Part shown: one piece after another, positions 29,678-38,490 of the stretch
Layout: every line of letters starts with the position of its first letter
How positions within the stretch are numbered: the first letter of the stretch is position 1
Origin: Geofilum rhodophaeum
GTDB taxonomy: Bacteria; Bacteroidota; Bacteroidia; Bacteroidales; Marinilabiliaceae
DNA length: 64,000 nucleotides
NCBI RefSeq assembly: GCF_002210225.1
Contig: NZ_MWUJ01000003.1
Coordinates: 186,001-250,000, forward strand
Direction: 5' to 3'
Program-made: the position numbers and the translations under genes
The notes under the pieces: model-generated
Told to the model about the DNA's origin: nothing
The model's database searches: none
The model's input: the letters and a program-made list of their open reading frames with translations, nothing else

Positions 29678-31591
29678 TTATTCCGCCAAGACAGGCGACA
29701 CGCCCTGCTTTTTTTTATAACGTTCGTTTTGAGGCGCAAATTCTGGCACCAAGTCGCAGAGCCTGGATACCACCCTCTCTTCGGACTCTTCATACAGGGC
29801 TGCCAGTAAAGTCCTGACATCCGCATTGACCTGTTGATATTGGTGCTCCCTTACCCGTGCAATCATAATCTTGTCGTGATGAGTTGCTTGCGTGTTCTCC
29901 TTCGAGGCCAAGAGCTCTTCGTAGAGCTTTTCGCCCGGCCGCAAACCACTGTAAACAATGTCGATGTCCTCACCCAGTTTGAGCCCCGAAAGCCGAATCA
30001 TTTTCTCAGCCAGATCGACAATTCGAACCGGTTCTCCCATGTCAAAAACAAAAATCTCCCCTCCATGCCCCATAAAGGAAGCCTCCAGCACCAGCTGGCA
30101 GGCTTCGGGTATGGTCATAAAGTAACGGGTAATTTCGGGATGGGTGACCGTAACCGGTCCTCCCTGTGCAATCTGACGTTTGAACAAGGGCACCACCGAA
30201 CCATTGGAGCCCAAAACATTGCCAAAACGAGTGGTTACAAAGGCTGTATCCAGTCCGGGGAGTTGTGCCATCGACTGAATGTAGATTTCACATAGGCGCT
30301 TGGAGGCACCCATCACGTTGGTCGGATTAACCGCCTTATCGGTGCTCACCATCACAAACTTTTCCACCCCAAACTCTACCGAAAGATCGGCCAGGATTTT
30401 TGTACCACCCACATTAACCCTTACCGCCTCATAAGGTGAGGACTCCATCAAAGGAACGTGCTTGTAGGCTGCAGCATTAAAAACTATTTGAGGCCGGTAC
30501 TGTTCAAAAACCTGGCGCATGCGTCGGTAATGCGTGATATCTGCCAACACCGGTTTAAAGGGCGCATCAAAGTGGCGAATAATAATCTCCTGCTCCAAAT
30601 CATACAAAGCTGATTCCGCCTGATCGAGCATCACAATCTGACGAACGGGGAAACGAAGCAACTGACGCACAATTTCAGAGCCAATGGATCCGGCCGCACC
30701 CGAAACCAAAATGGTTTTCCCCTCAAGTCCCTCCATAATCTGTTTTTGATTCAGATGAATCTCATCACGCCCCAGTAAATCTTCGATCCGCACCTCACGA
30801 ATCTGGCCCATATTGGAAATGCCATTAACCCAGTTGTTTACCGAGGGCATCACCTTCAGCTTCCATCCCCAACGAAGACAATCGTCGGCAATGGCCTGCT
30901 TCCGCTTCGACCCAATGGTGGTCACCGCCAAAATAACCTCCTCCACCTCGCTGCACTTGCCTCCACCTTCAAGCATCTTCTCCCAACTCAAAACAGGCAG
31001 ACCACTTAAGTGCATATTCCACTTACCCGGTTCATCGTCCACAAAAGCCAGCACCTGGTAGGCATTATCTTTATCATTTCGAATGGCCTCAAGGGTTATC
31101 ATAGCCAGATCACCCGTGCCAAAAATAACGGTAGCCACCGACCCTTTGGTGGTGGTCAGGTAGGCATAAGTCTCTCTCACGACCAATCTAAAGCCAAAAC
31201 AAAAGAAAACCACCAACATAAAATGCAAAACCAAAACCAGGCGCGGTACCAAATTCATTTCCGGATAAAGCCAGCGAACAAGAGTTCCCCCAACCAGCAT
31301 GAGGGCCAAAGCCGTAGCACTGGCATACACCAAGGAACGCAACTCGGTAAAACTGGTATGCCTGATAACTCCCCTGTGTATTCCGAACAAATAAAAAATT
31401 AGGGAATAAATCACTGCCACATAGGCTCCTCCACTAAGAAACTCCCAAACCGTATAGGTCGGCAACATAACATTCAGTCGCACGACGTAGGCAATAATAA
31501 ATGCATTGGAAATCAACAGCAAGTCGATGGCCAAAATCCACCAGGGCGAAATGATGCGTCCGTTAAACACCTTCAATAAAAATGCCTTCAT
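29678..31591 (-). CDS. Membrane-bound nucleotide-sugar 4,6-dehydratase (PglF/CapD/FlaA1-like)
   Basis: 637 residues. Four N-terminal membrane helices (about 15-125) precede a CoA-binding-like Rossmann region and a C-terminal short-chain dehydrogenase domain that starts with TILVSGAAGSIGSEIVRQL. The catalytic segment FVMVSTDKAVNPTNVMGASK shows the STDKA...MGxxK pattern in which Lys and Met/Tyr replace the usual SYK triad of soluble SDRs, as in PglF. Enzymes of this type convert UDP-GlcNAc to the 4-keto-6-deoxy sugar. With the DegT aminotransferase upstream it should supply a 4-amino-4,6-dideoxy-HexNAc. Confidence 0.92.
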   Translation of the reverse strand: MKAFLLKVFNGRIISPWWILAIDLLLISNAFIIAYVVRLNVMLPTYTVWEFLSGGAYVAVIYSLIFYLFGIHRGVIRHTSFTELRSLVYASATALALMLVGGTLVRWLYPEMNLVPRLVLVLHFMLVVFFCFGFRLVVRETYAYLTTTKGSVATVIFGTGDLAMITLEAIRNDKDNAYQVLAFVDDEPGKWNMHLSGLPVLSWEKMLEGGGKCSEVEEVILAVTTIGSKRKQAIADDCLRWGWKLKVMPSVNNWVNGISNMGQIREVRIEDLLGRDEIHLNQKQIMEGLEGKTILVSGAAGSIGSEIVRQLLRFPVRQIVMLDQAESALYDLEQEIIIRHFDAPFKPVLADITHYRRMRQVFEQYRPQIVFNAAAYKHVPLMESSPYEAVRVNVGGTKILADLSVEFGVEKFVMVSTDKAVNPTNVMGASKRLCEIYIQSMAQLPGLDTAFVTTRFGNVLGSNGSVVPLFKRQIAQGGPVTVTHPEITRYFMTIPEACQLVLEASFMGHGGEIFVFDMGEPVRIVDLAEKMIRLSGLKLGEDIDIVYSGLRPGEKLYEELLASKENTQATHHDKIMIARVREHQYQQVNADVRTLLAALYEESEERVVSRLCDLVPEFAPQNERYKKKQGVSPVLAE

Positions 31592-31755
31592 TGCTTATGG
31601 TCTTTAGCTGAAATTCAAACAAATATCTGCTAAGAAATCAGCATACTCAAGGCCATTTTTACCAGCTACAACGAAACTTACACCAACAGCCCCTTGGCGA
31701 ATATTAAGGAAAAAGAGACCGCTCTCAAAAAACGATGGAACAACAAAATCCTTTC

Positions 31756-32949
31756 CTAATTGGTGAGTAAATTGACCGATTTTCGGGCCTGAATCTTCCG
31801 GATACTTTCCACCACATAAGCCAAATCGTCGGAGCTCAAGCCAGGATAAATGGGCAGACTTACCGTCCCCTGCCAGATTCGCTCTGCATTGGGATAGTCA
31901 CCAGGCCGCAAAGCGTAGGTGTCGCGGTAGTATTTTAGGCGATGAATGGGTTTATAATGCACCGAAGTCCCAATACCTGCCCGGGCCATTTCTTCAATAA
32001 AAACATTGCGTGAAACGCTGGAACCCTCATTCAATATAACAGGGAAAAGATGCCAGGCATGCTCCTCCGCAGCCACATGCAATTTGGGCAAGTCCACCCA
32101 GGAACAGCTCTTCAGTGCAGACAAATAATACTCGGCCACCTGTTGTCGGGCGGCCCGCAATTCGTACGCTCTTTCGAGCTGAGCCAGGCCAATGGCCGCA
32201 TTGATATCGGGCATATTGTATTTATAACCCGGTGCCACCACATCGTACTCCCAGGAAGGCTTGTCCGAAGTAAAGCGATCCCACACATCACGATTTATGC
32301 CGTGCAGCCGCATCAATTTTACCCTTTGGTAAATCTCCTCATCATTGGTGGTAAGCATACCCCCCTCTCCCGTGGTAATGGTTTTATTGGCATAGAAACT
32401 GAAGCAGGTTACATCCCCTATACTACCTACCATCTGCCCATTCAATGAGGCCGGAAAGGCATGGGCAGCATCCTCCAGCACCCGGATTCCATTTTGGCGA
32501 CACAGCGCCAAAATGCCTTCCTGCCTGACGTTAAGCATTTCGGCGGCCTGACCGCCAAAATGCACCACAATCAACACCTTCACCTCCGGATGCCGCGCAA
32601 TGGCCTCCTTCAGGATGGCCGGAGTAAGAAGAGAGCTGCCGTACTCCACATCCAGGCAAATGGGATCGGCTCCCATATAGCGAATAACCTCTGCGCTGGC
32701 TGTAAAAGTCATGGCAGGAACAAAAACTTTATCACCAGGTGCTACCCCCAGCGCATCGAGGCCCAGGTGAAGCGCTGCCGTACAACTGTTGACCGCACAA
32801 GCAAATTGCGCACCCGTTTTTTCTGCAAAGAGCTCCTCAAAGCGCTGTGCTTTTCCGGCTGTAGTCAACCAGCCACTTTCCAAAACCTCCTTAACATACA
32901 CCAGCTCATTTCCATCGCAGGAAACTTTAGCATAGGGAATTTTCAACAT
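31756..32949 (-). CDS. DegT/DnrJ/EryC1/StrS-family sugar aminotransferase
   Basis: 397 residues. A PLP-dependent enzyme with the internal-aldimine Lys in TCFSFYANKTITTGEGGML and Asp in VLEDAAHAF. The sequence PYAKVSCDGNELVYVKEVLE at the N-terminus and YHLKPIH-like substrate loop (SVHYKPIHRLKYYRDT) fit PglE/WbpE/PseC-type nucleotide-sugar aminotransferases. The likely reaction is amination at C4 of the keto sugar made by the PglF-like dehydratase encoded just downstream. No PglD-type N-acetyltransferase is found in the cluster. Confidence 0.9.
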   Translation of the reverse strand: MLKIPYAKVSCDGNELVYVKEVLESGWLTTAGKAQRFEELFAEKTGAQFACAVNSCTAALHLGLDALGVAPGDKVFVPAMTFTASAEVIRYMGADPICLDVEYGSSLLTPAILKEAIARHPEVKVLIVVHFGGQAAEMLNVRQEGILALCRQNGIRVLEDAAHAFPASLNGQMVGSIGDVTCFSFYANKTITTGEGGMLTTNDEEIYQRVKLMRLHGINRDVWDRFTSDKPSWEYDVVAPGYKYNMPDINAAIGLAQLERAYELRAARQQVAEYYLSALKSCSWVDLPKLHVAAEEHAWHLFPVILNEGSSVSRNVFIEEMARAGIGTSVHYKPIHRLKYYRDTYALRPGDYPNAERIWQGTVSLPIYPGLSSDDLAYVVESIRKIQARKSVNLLTN

Positions 32950-32960
32950 TGCTCAGGGTT

Positions 32961-33971
32961 TTAAATATCCTCAAAACGTCCATGTTTTAACAAACGTGCA
33001 ATGGCCCTGTCTGGGGCCACATACTCCAGGTAATAGGCCCGGATGTTCTCCTCCAGCCGGCGACGCAGGGCTTCATCACCGATCAACTTTTCCAAAGCTG
33101 CATAAATTTGCTCCTCGCTCCCATCGACAAAAAGCACCTCCTCCCCATGGTTTAAAGGGCGGGGCAACTGATTGATTACAGGGGTGGCCACCACAGCCTT
33201 TCCCAGGGCCATGAACTCTCCCAGTTTCCAGCCATGGCAATCCAATATCACAGGGGTATTAAAGACCGTTGCCGACTCCTTCAGCTTTAATAAATAATCG
33301 GCCATAGGAACATTGGCAGCCATAGTTAAGTCCTCATAGCCCGGGATGTCATTCTGTGAGCGGGGCGCAAAACCACCCTCGAAACGCACGCCACTTAAAC
33401 GGCGACAAGCCCTGATGTAATTGGCGCGGGTCCGGTTGGTCTCTTGTTCCTTTTTCCAAAGTGCTCCGGCAAAAAAGATGTAATCCGACAGCGAGGGCTG
33501 AGCTTGATAATAACTCAGGGGCTGCCGCCGCAGCTGGGCATAATAATCGGCAAAAAAGCGCCGCTTGTTGCCGATGCGTGGGGCCGCCTTCACATAATTA
33601 ATTAGTGCGAGTCGCCATGTTTTTACCGGGGCATGCAAACGAATCGCAAAACCTGGTCCCAGGGCCATAATCTTAGGATGGGTGCTCAGCGCACAACGCT
33701 CCGCATTGATGTTTATTTTACCGTACACATCACACCATTCCAGGGCTTTGGCGTCGATCTCATAACTGTCGCCAAAATCAATGAGGCCTTTAAACACCGA
33801 CTTGCCCCGACGCAAAACAAAGGCAAAATGACAGTTGTTGTGCGTAAACGACTTGAAATAACGGGAAGAATAACTCAAGCTGGGGAAAAGCTGCTTCAGT
33901 CCATGAATGTAAAACGAAGCATACAAAAAATCACAAGCAGGATCGACATAAACGTGTACAGAAGACTTCAT
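32961..33971 (-). CDS. Glycosyltransferase, GT-B fold (family 1/4-like)
   Basis: 336 residues from the ATG at 33971, which forms a 4-base ATGA overlap with the end of the PglC-like gene; an in-frame TTG at 33980 is less likely. The C-terminal half has the nucleotide-sugar region DCHGWKLGEFMALGKAVVAT and the EEVLFVDGSEEQI stretch typical of GT-B enzymes. The N-terminal half is divergent. Translational coupling with the phosphoglycosyl transferase suggests that it adds the second sugar of the lipid-linked unit (inference). Confidence 0.72.
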   Translation of the reverse strand: MKSSVHVYVDPACDFLYASFYIHGLKQLFPSLSYSSRYFKSFTHNNCHFAFVLRRGKSVFKGLIDFGDSYEIDAKALEWCDVYGKININAERCALSTHPKIMALGPGFAIRLHAPVKTWRLALINYVKAAPRIGNKRRFFADYYAQLRRQPLSYYQAQPSLSDYIFFAGALWKKEQETNRTRANYIRACRRLSGVRFEGGFAPRSQNDIPGYEDLTMAANVPMADYLLKLKESATVFNTPVILDCHGWKLGEFMALGKAVVATPVINQLPRPLNHGEEVLFVDGSEEQIYAALEKLIGDEALRRRLEENIRAYYLEYVAPDRAIARLLKHGRFEDI

Positions 33972-34549
33972 AGGCGACAAATGGTTTTAATGAGCAATTG
34001 AATATCTCCACCAAAGGATCGGTTTCGAAGATAATGCTCGTACAACTCAAGTTTACGGGGCAAAATTTGCTCCCTATAACAACGCTCCGGCTCTGGCTCT
34101 GCCGCCAGCAACTCTTCTTCATGACGGAACTCCAGCGCAGCATTATCGGTAATGCCCGGGCGTAATTCCAACACCTTTTGCCAACGCTCCGGGTAGACCT
34201 GAACCCAAGCGGGGACCTCCGGTCGGGGGCCCACCAAAGCCATATCGCCCCGCACAACATTCCAAAGCTGGGGCAGCTCATCTAATTTGGTTCTACGCAA
34301 AAAGCGACCTACCCGCGTTACCCTGCGGGCATCTCCGGCATCGAAACGCCCCTTTTCGGCCCCCTTTAAAACGGTCATGCTCCTAAACTTACAAATCCCA
34401 AACAGGCGGCCACGACGCCCCACCCGCTCTTGTATAAAAAAAGGAGGCCAACCAGAATCAAGCCCGACTGCCAATGCAATCAGCAACAGAAGAGGCAGCA
34501 ACAAGATCAAAGCGCCAAGCGCCGCAAAAAAATCAAACAACCGCTTCAT
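33968..34549 (-). CDS. Monotopic phosphoglycosyl transferase (PglC-like sugar transferase)
   Basis: 193 residues. A single N-terminal hydrophobic re-entrant helix ([20 protein letters not shown]) precedes the catalytic domain with [19 protein letters not shown] and the Asp-Glu dyad region [20 protein letters not shown], followed by GPRPEVP. These small PGTs move a phosphosugar from UDP-sugar to undecaprenyl phosphate and start repeat-unit synthesis. Its small size and the PglE/PglF partners encoded nearby favour a bacillosamine-like (diamino-dideoxy) substrate. It is transcribed divergently from the ATP-grasp pair. Confidence 0.92.
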   Translation of the reverse strand: MKRLFDFFAALGALILLLPLLLLIALAVGLDSGWPPFFIQERVGRRGRLFGICKFRSMTVLKGAEKGRFDAGDARRVTRVGRFLRRTKLDELPQLWNVVRGDMALVGPRPEVPAWVQVYPERWQKVLELRPGITDNAALEFRHEEELLAAEPEPERCYREQILPRKLELYEHYLRNRSFGGDIQLLIKTICRL

Positions 34550-34696
34550 TGGGCAATGTTTTATTGAGAATAAAGATATTAACTACCTAACAAATTCCAC
34601 CCTGCAGCAAAGGCTGTCGGTGGATGTCTGGAGGACTTTGATAAAAATTCACTGGAATTGGAAGTCGATCGGCCCTATATTTCGCAAAAAAAGCAA

Positions 34697-35965
34697 ATGT
34701 CTCAACCAAAATATAAGAATCCACCACCGGTGTTTATGCTCGAAATGATCGACCAGGGTTATGCCATCGCGAGGGAGCTGGCGACTTACGGCATTCCTAT
34801 TGTTGGTTTTCTGCCTCAGGGACCATGCATCGAAAGCCACAGCCGCATTGCAAGCAAAATCTGCAGGTTTCCTGAAAGGGATGAGGAACGCGTGGCCTTA
34901 ATGCTCCGACTCAAGGAGGAATTTGCGCCCCACAAACCGGTTTTAATCCTCAGTTCTGAAGCCCATATTCCTTTTCTCTACAGGAATCGAAAAGTCTTAG
35001 AGACCCACTTCGCCTTTGAACTGCCCGAAGAAGGAAAAATGCAGACCATGCTGGAAAAGGATCTTTTCAGCGCCTTTGCCCGTAAACACCACATACTTAT
35101 ACCCGCCAGTCTGGAACTCAGCAACAAGCAGCCGCTTACCTCGGAGACCTTTGAGGGACAACCCTTTCCGATGGTGGTAAAACCTAAAATAAGAGACCAC
35201 AACTGGAAAAGAACCTATAAATCACAAAAAGCCTTTTTGGCCCGCAGTCCCACAGAAGCCCTCAACCTCTGCCGTCGCCTGCTTAAAACAGCTGACCGGC
35301 TGGTGGCCCAGGAGTGGATTCCTGGTCCCGACCGCAACATTCATTTCTGCCTCACCTACCTTTGCCGCAACGGAGAGGCACTGGATACGGTCTGCGGCAT
35401 CAAACTGCAGCAACACCCGCCTCTGTTTGGAAACACTGCCGCGGCCATCAGTAGGGAAGTTGACGAAGTGACCCAAGAAACCTTGCGTTTACTGCGGGCA
35501 GCTGAAGTTTGTGGTTTTTGCTCTGTTGAATTTAAACAACATGCCCAAAATGGGCGTTTTTATGTTATAGAGCCCACTGTGGGACGAATGAACCGTCAGG
35601 AACTCTTCTCGATGCTGGGTCAACACCGCCTGGTTTTAGCGGCGTATTGCCGACTCAGCAGCCTGCCTTTGCCTGCTTCACCGGGCATGTCCAAACCCTT
35701 TATCTATGTGGAAGAAGGATTGGACATAAAATCGAGTCTCGATTATCAGCACTACGGCGCCATGAACTGGAAGGAATGGTTTTCAAGCTTGACAAGCCGA
35801 CAAATACGCCCCATGTTTATCAGCAGCAAAGATCCTCTTGTGAGTCTCCTTACTCTGGCCGGAGTACTTAAACACCTGGGTTATTATCTATTTAAAGGGC
35901 GCACCCGCCACTTTTACGAAGACCCCACCCTGCGCGAGCTCATTCACCTCAACCAAAACAACTAA
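34697..35965 (+). CDS. ATP-grasp family ligase, first of a tandem pair
   Basis: 422 residues from the ATG at 34697 (a TTG at 34658 would add 13 unlikely residues). The N-terminal Rossmann-like domain begins [20 protein letters not shown]. The ATP-grasp core has the nucleotide-binding Lys in [15 protein letters not shown] and [10 protein letters not shown], and the metal-binding acidic segment is [15 protein letters not shown]...VIEPTVGR, where EPTVGR replaces the common ExNPR. A C-terminal extension ends [19 protein letters not shown]-grasp enzymes join a carboxylate to an amine or thiol through an acyl phosphate. Similar proteins occur in exopolysaccharide loci; the substrate is unknown. Opposite strand to the surrounding cluster. 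Confidence 0.8.
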   Translation: MSQPKYKNPPPVFMLEMIDQGYAIARELATYGIPIVGFLPQGPCIESHSRIASKICRFPERDEERVALMLRLKEEFAPHKPVLILSSEAHIPFLYRNRKVLETHFAFELPEEGKMQTMLEKDLFSAFARKHHILIPASLELSNKQPLTSETFEGQPFPMVVKPKIRDHNWKRTYKSQKAFLARSPTEALNLCRRLLKTADRLVAQEWIPGPDRNIHFCLTYLCRNGEALDTVCGIKLQQHPPLFGNTAAAISREVDEVTQETLRLLRAAEVCGFCSVEFKQHAQNGRFYVIEPTVGRMNRQELFSMLGQHRLVLAAYCRLSSLPLPASPGMSKPFIYVEEGLDIKSSLDYQHYGAMNWKEWFSSLTSRQIRPMFISSKDPLVSLLTLAGVLKHLGYYLFKGRTRHFYEDPTLRELIHLNQNN

Positions 35966-35978
35966 AAAAGCGCCTTGC

Positions 35979-37295
35979 ATGACCAGTAACAAGTCCCCGG
36001 GTTTACCACCCCTCTTCCTTTTAGCTATGACCGATCAGGGCTATGCTGCCGCCAAACACCTGAGTGCCTATGGAATCCCCATCGTTGGGTTCTTCCCCAA
36101 CAACAAAGGCTTTGAATATTTCAGTCGACTCCCTTGCCAAAAACATGTATTGCCTGCGTCCAATAACGACCGAATGGCGCTGCTGCGCAAAACAGCGGCG
36201 GAGTTTGACCAAAAGCCGGTTTTAATGCTCACCGCAGAAAGCTACTTCCCATTCATTTACGAACACTTCGACGAAATAAACCAACTGTTTGCCCTGGAGA
36301 TGCCCGATGCCGACACCCTGCATCAAATGCTCGACAAGAACCGTTTCTCGACCTTTGCCGAGACCTACCATCTTAAAATTCCCAAAAGCACTGAAGTAGG
36401 CCTGCACTTATTGCCAGAGGAACAGCTGCCTGGGGACCTCAACTATCCGCTGGTGATCAAACCCAAATACCGTACCGATCGCTGGAATGGCCGCTACCAT
36501 ACCAAAAAAGCTTTCCTGGCCTATAATCGACAGGAAGCCCTAAGTGTGTGTACAGAACTGCTGCAGGTCATCGACTGGCTGGTGGTACAGGAATTTGTAC
36601 CCGGCCCCGACACCAATGTCTACTTTTGCCTGACCTATCTGACCGCCTCGGGCGAAGCATTGGATACTTTTTGCGGACAAAAAATTCACCAACACCCCAT
36701 TTTATTTGGCAATACCAGCTCGGCCCTAGCTGCAGACCTTCCTGCACTGAAAGCAGAAAGTCTGCGTATTTTAAAGACGGCCCAAATGAGTGGTTTTTGT
36801 TCGGTGGAATTCAAGCAACATGCCGTAACGGGCGACTTCTATGTGATAGAACCTACCGTGGGGCGGATGGACCGGCAGCAATATGTGGCCATGGTCAGCA
36901 AGCACGATATGGTATTGAAAGCGTATTGCCACCTGGCCAGGATTCCCCAGCTCACTCCCCGTAAGCAAAAAGAAAACTTCCTGTATGTCGAAGAATCGCT
37001 GCAAATGAAGTCCTACCTCGACTACCACCATTATAAAAGCAAAGAGCAGGGTCGAATCCGACACCTGCTCCGTACGCACAAAATTCGTTTCATGCACCTG
37101 ACCCTAAGAGACCCCCTTCCTTCCCTCCTGGTTCTGGCCGGGGTACTCAAACACTTACTTCACTACCTGCTGAAAGGAAAAACCCGCTACTTTGAAGAAG
37201 ACGACCTCACCCGACAACTCCTCCAACCAGCAAAGCACAAGATTCAACAAGAGACTGTTGAGGCCTCAACAAGGCACAGGAAAGAAGCCCAATAG
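35979..37295 (+). CDS. ATP-grasp family ligase, second of a tandem pair
   Basis: 438 residues, starting 13 bases after its paralogue. Corresponding motifs: FLLAMTDQGYAAAKHLSAYG, the ATP-binding Lys in [37 protein letters not shown] and [14 protein letters not shown], then [16 protein letters not shown]. The two are similar over their full length, showing a tandem duplication followed by divergence. A basic C-terminal tail of about 20 residues is extra. Both retain the predicted catalytic Lys and acidic residues, so both may be active, perhaps on different donors. It is convergent with the neighbouring GT4 gene with a gap of 17 bases. Confidence 0.8.
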   Translation: MTSNKSPGLPPLFLLAMTDQGYAAAKHLSAYGIPIVGFFPNNKGFEYFSRLPCQKHVLPASNNDRMALLRKTAAEFDQKPVLMLTAESYFPFIYEHFDEINQLFALEMPDADTLHQMLDKNRFSTFAETYHLKIPKSTEVGLHLLPEEQLPGDLNYPLVIKPKYRTDRWNGRYHTKKAFLAYNRQEALSVCTELLQVIDWLVVQEFVPGPDTNVYFCLTYLTASGEALDTFCGQKIHQHPILFGNTSSALAADLPALKAESLRILKTAQMSGFCSVEFKQHAVTGDFYVIEPTVGRMDRQQYVAMVSKHDMVLKAYCHLARIPQLTPRKQKENFLYVEESLQMKSYLDYHHYKSKEQGRIRHLLRTHKIRFMHLTLRDPLPSLLVLAGVLKHLLHYLLKGKTRYFEEDDLTRQLLQPAKHKIQQETVEASTRHRKEAQ

Positions 37296-37312
37296 GTATT
37301 CCAGAAAAGAGA

Positions 37313-38488
37313 CTACAGCGTTTCCAGAAAGCGATGCAAGGCTTGAACCTGTACCGGTCGGTTGAATGCCGTTGCCGCCATGTGGCGGCAACGACTACGC
37401 ATCGCAGCCAGGTCGGCTTCTGCCAAACGGGCAAAGTTTTCTTTCAGGGCCGCCAAATCGCCGGGACGATTTACCCATCCTAAGTCGTTCTCTGCAACAA
37501 TGCGTGCCCCCTCTCCTTCACCGGAAAATAAAATGGGGAGCCCCGCTGCCATGGCCTCGTAAATTTTAGAGGGAACGGCACCATAAATATTTTTAGTCAG
37601 CGGAATCAGCGCAGCATGATGTTGCACCAGAACTCCGGGAATCTCCTCCCGCTGCAACACCCCGCCATAATAAATACCCCGCTCAGGATGCTCAGCCAGA
37701 TAGGCCTCCAGTTCCTCCTTTTCGGCCCCTGCACCATAAATATGAAACTCCAGTCCCAGCTCCCGAAAATTTAAGGCGCGACAAAGGCCCAGTATGCCCT
37801 GGGCAACCCCCAGAAGACCAGCATACACCACCTTGCGCGGCCCCTGGTCGGCCGCCGGCTCCAGGGAGCGAAAACGCGCATAATCGACCCCGTTACGAAA
37901 GAGGAAGGTCTGACCAAACCCACGCTCCCTAATGTAGGTAACAATTTCCTGCGACTGCCCCAAAATACCTGCCGAGCGACGGTAAACAAAGTGCTCCAGT
38001 CGCTCCAGTGCCCGATACAGGGTGCCGCGCGACAAGGCGCCCAATTCCAGCGCAGATAAAGGCCAAAGATCCGACACGTTGGTCACCATTCGCGCACCGG
38101 AGATTTTCGCCAGCAGCCAGGCAGTCAATGCCAGGGTTAAGGGGGGACTCTCCACCACCAACAAGTCGGGCTGCTTTTGGCGACAAAAGCGCCAGGCAAA
38201 AAGGGCGGTGAAAGAAAAGGACAGCATGCTTAAAATACGCGGCAGTGTGCGCCTCGAGTTCGATGCATAGAGCCAAAAGCGCAAAAGAGCAATCCCGTCG
38301 CGCTCCTCACGCAAGGCAAAGCGTCCACGAAAATCCTTGAAAATACGGCCCTCCGGATAATTGGGCAGGGCCGTAACCACCGACACTTCAGCCCCCAAGG
38401 CTTTGAGGCCCCGAAGCATCTCAAAAAGACGACTCTGCGGAGCACCCATCTCGGGCCGGTAATACTGGGTCAATAAAACAATACGCAT
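37313..38488 (-). CDS. Glycosyltransferase family 4, WbuB/WcaI-like
   Basis: 391 residues from the ATG at 38488. The N-terminus RIVLLTQYYRPEMGAPQSRL is typical of WbuB-like family 4 transferases, which often add L-FucNAc or related sugars. The C-terminal GT1 fold has GAVPSKIYEAMAAGLPILFS, with the ExMAxGxP donor-binding motif. It starts 3 bases after the 2-epimerase stop, so both are in one transcription unit with coupled translation. Confidence 0.85.
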   Translation of the reverse strand: MRIVLLTQYYRPEMGAPQSRLFEMLRGLKALGAEVSVVTALPNYPEGRIFKDFRGRFALREERDGIALLRFWLYASNSRRTLPRILSMLSFSFTALFAWRFCRQKQPDLLVVESPPLTLALTAWLLAKISGARMVTNVSDLWPLSALELGALSRGTLYRALERLEHFVYRRSAGILGQSQEIVTYIRERGFGQTFLFRNGVDYARFRSLEPAADQGPRKVVYAGLLGVAQGILGLCRALNFRELGLEFHIYGAGAEKEELEAYLAEHPERGIYYGGVLQREEIPGVLVQHHAALIPLTKNIYGAVPSKIYEAMAAGLPILFSGEGEGARIVAENDLGWVNRPGDLAALKENFARLAEADLAAMRSRCRHMAATAFNRPVQVQALHRFLETL

Positions 38489-38490
38489 AC

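Noticed and set aside
31634-31759. 41-codon protein-like plus-strand frame between the dehydratase and aminotransferase genes
   Set aside because: No start codon, A-rich Lys/Asn composition typical of chance intergenic frames, and its end overlaps the real aminotransferase stop; evidence too weak for a gene or remnant.
34697-37295. Possibility that the second ATP-grasp gene is a decaying copy
   Set aside because: Both copies keep all core motifs and full length without frameshifts or internal stops.
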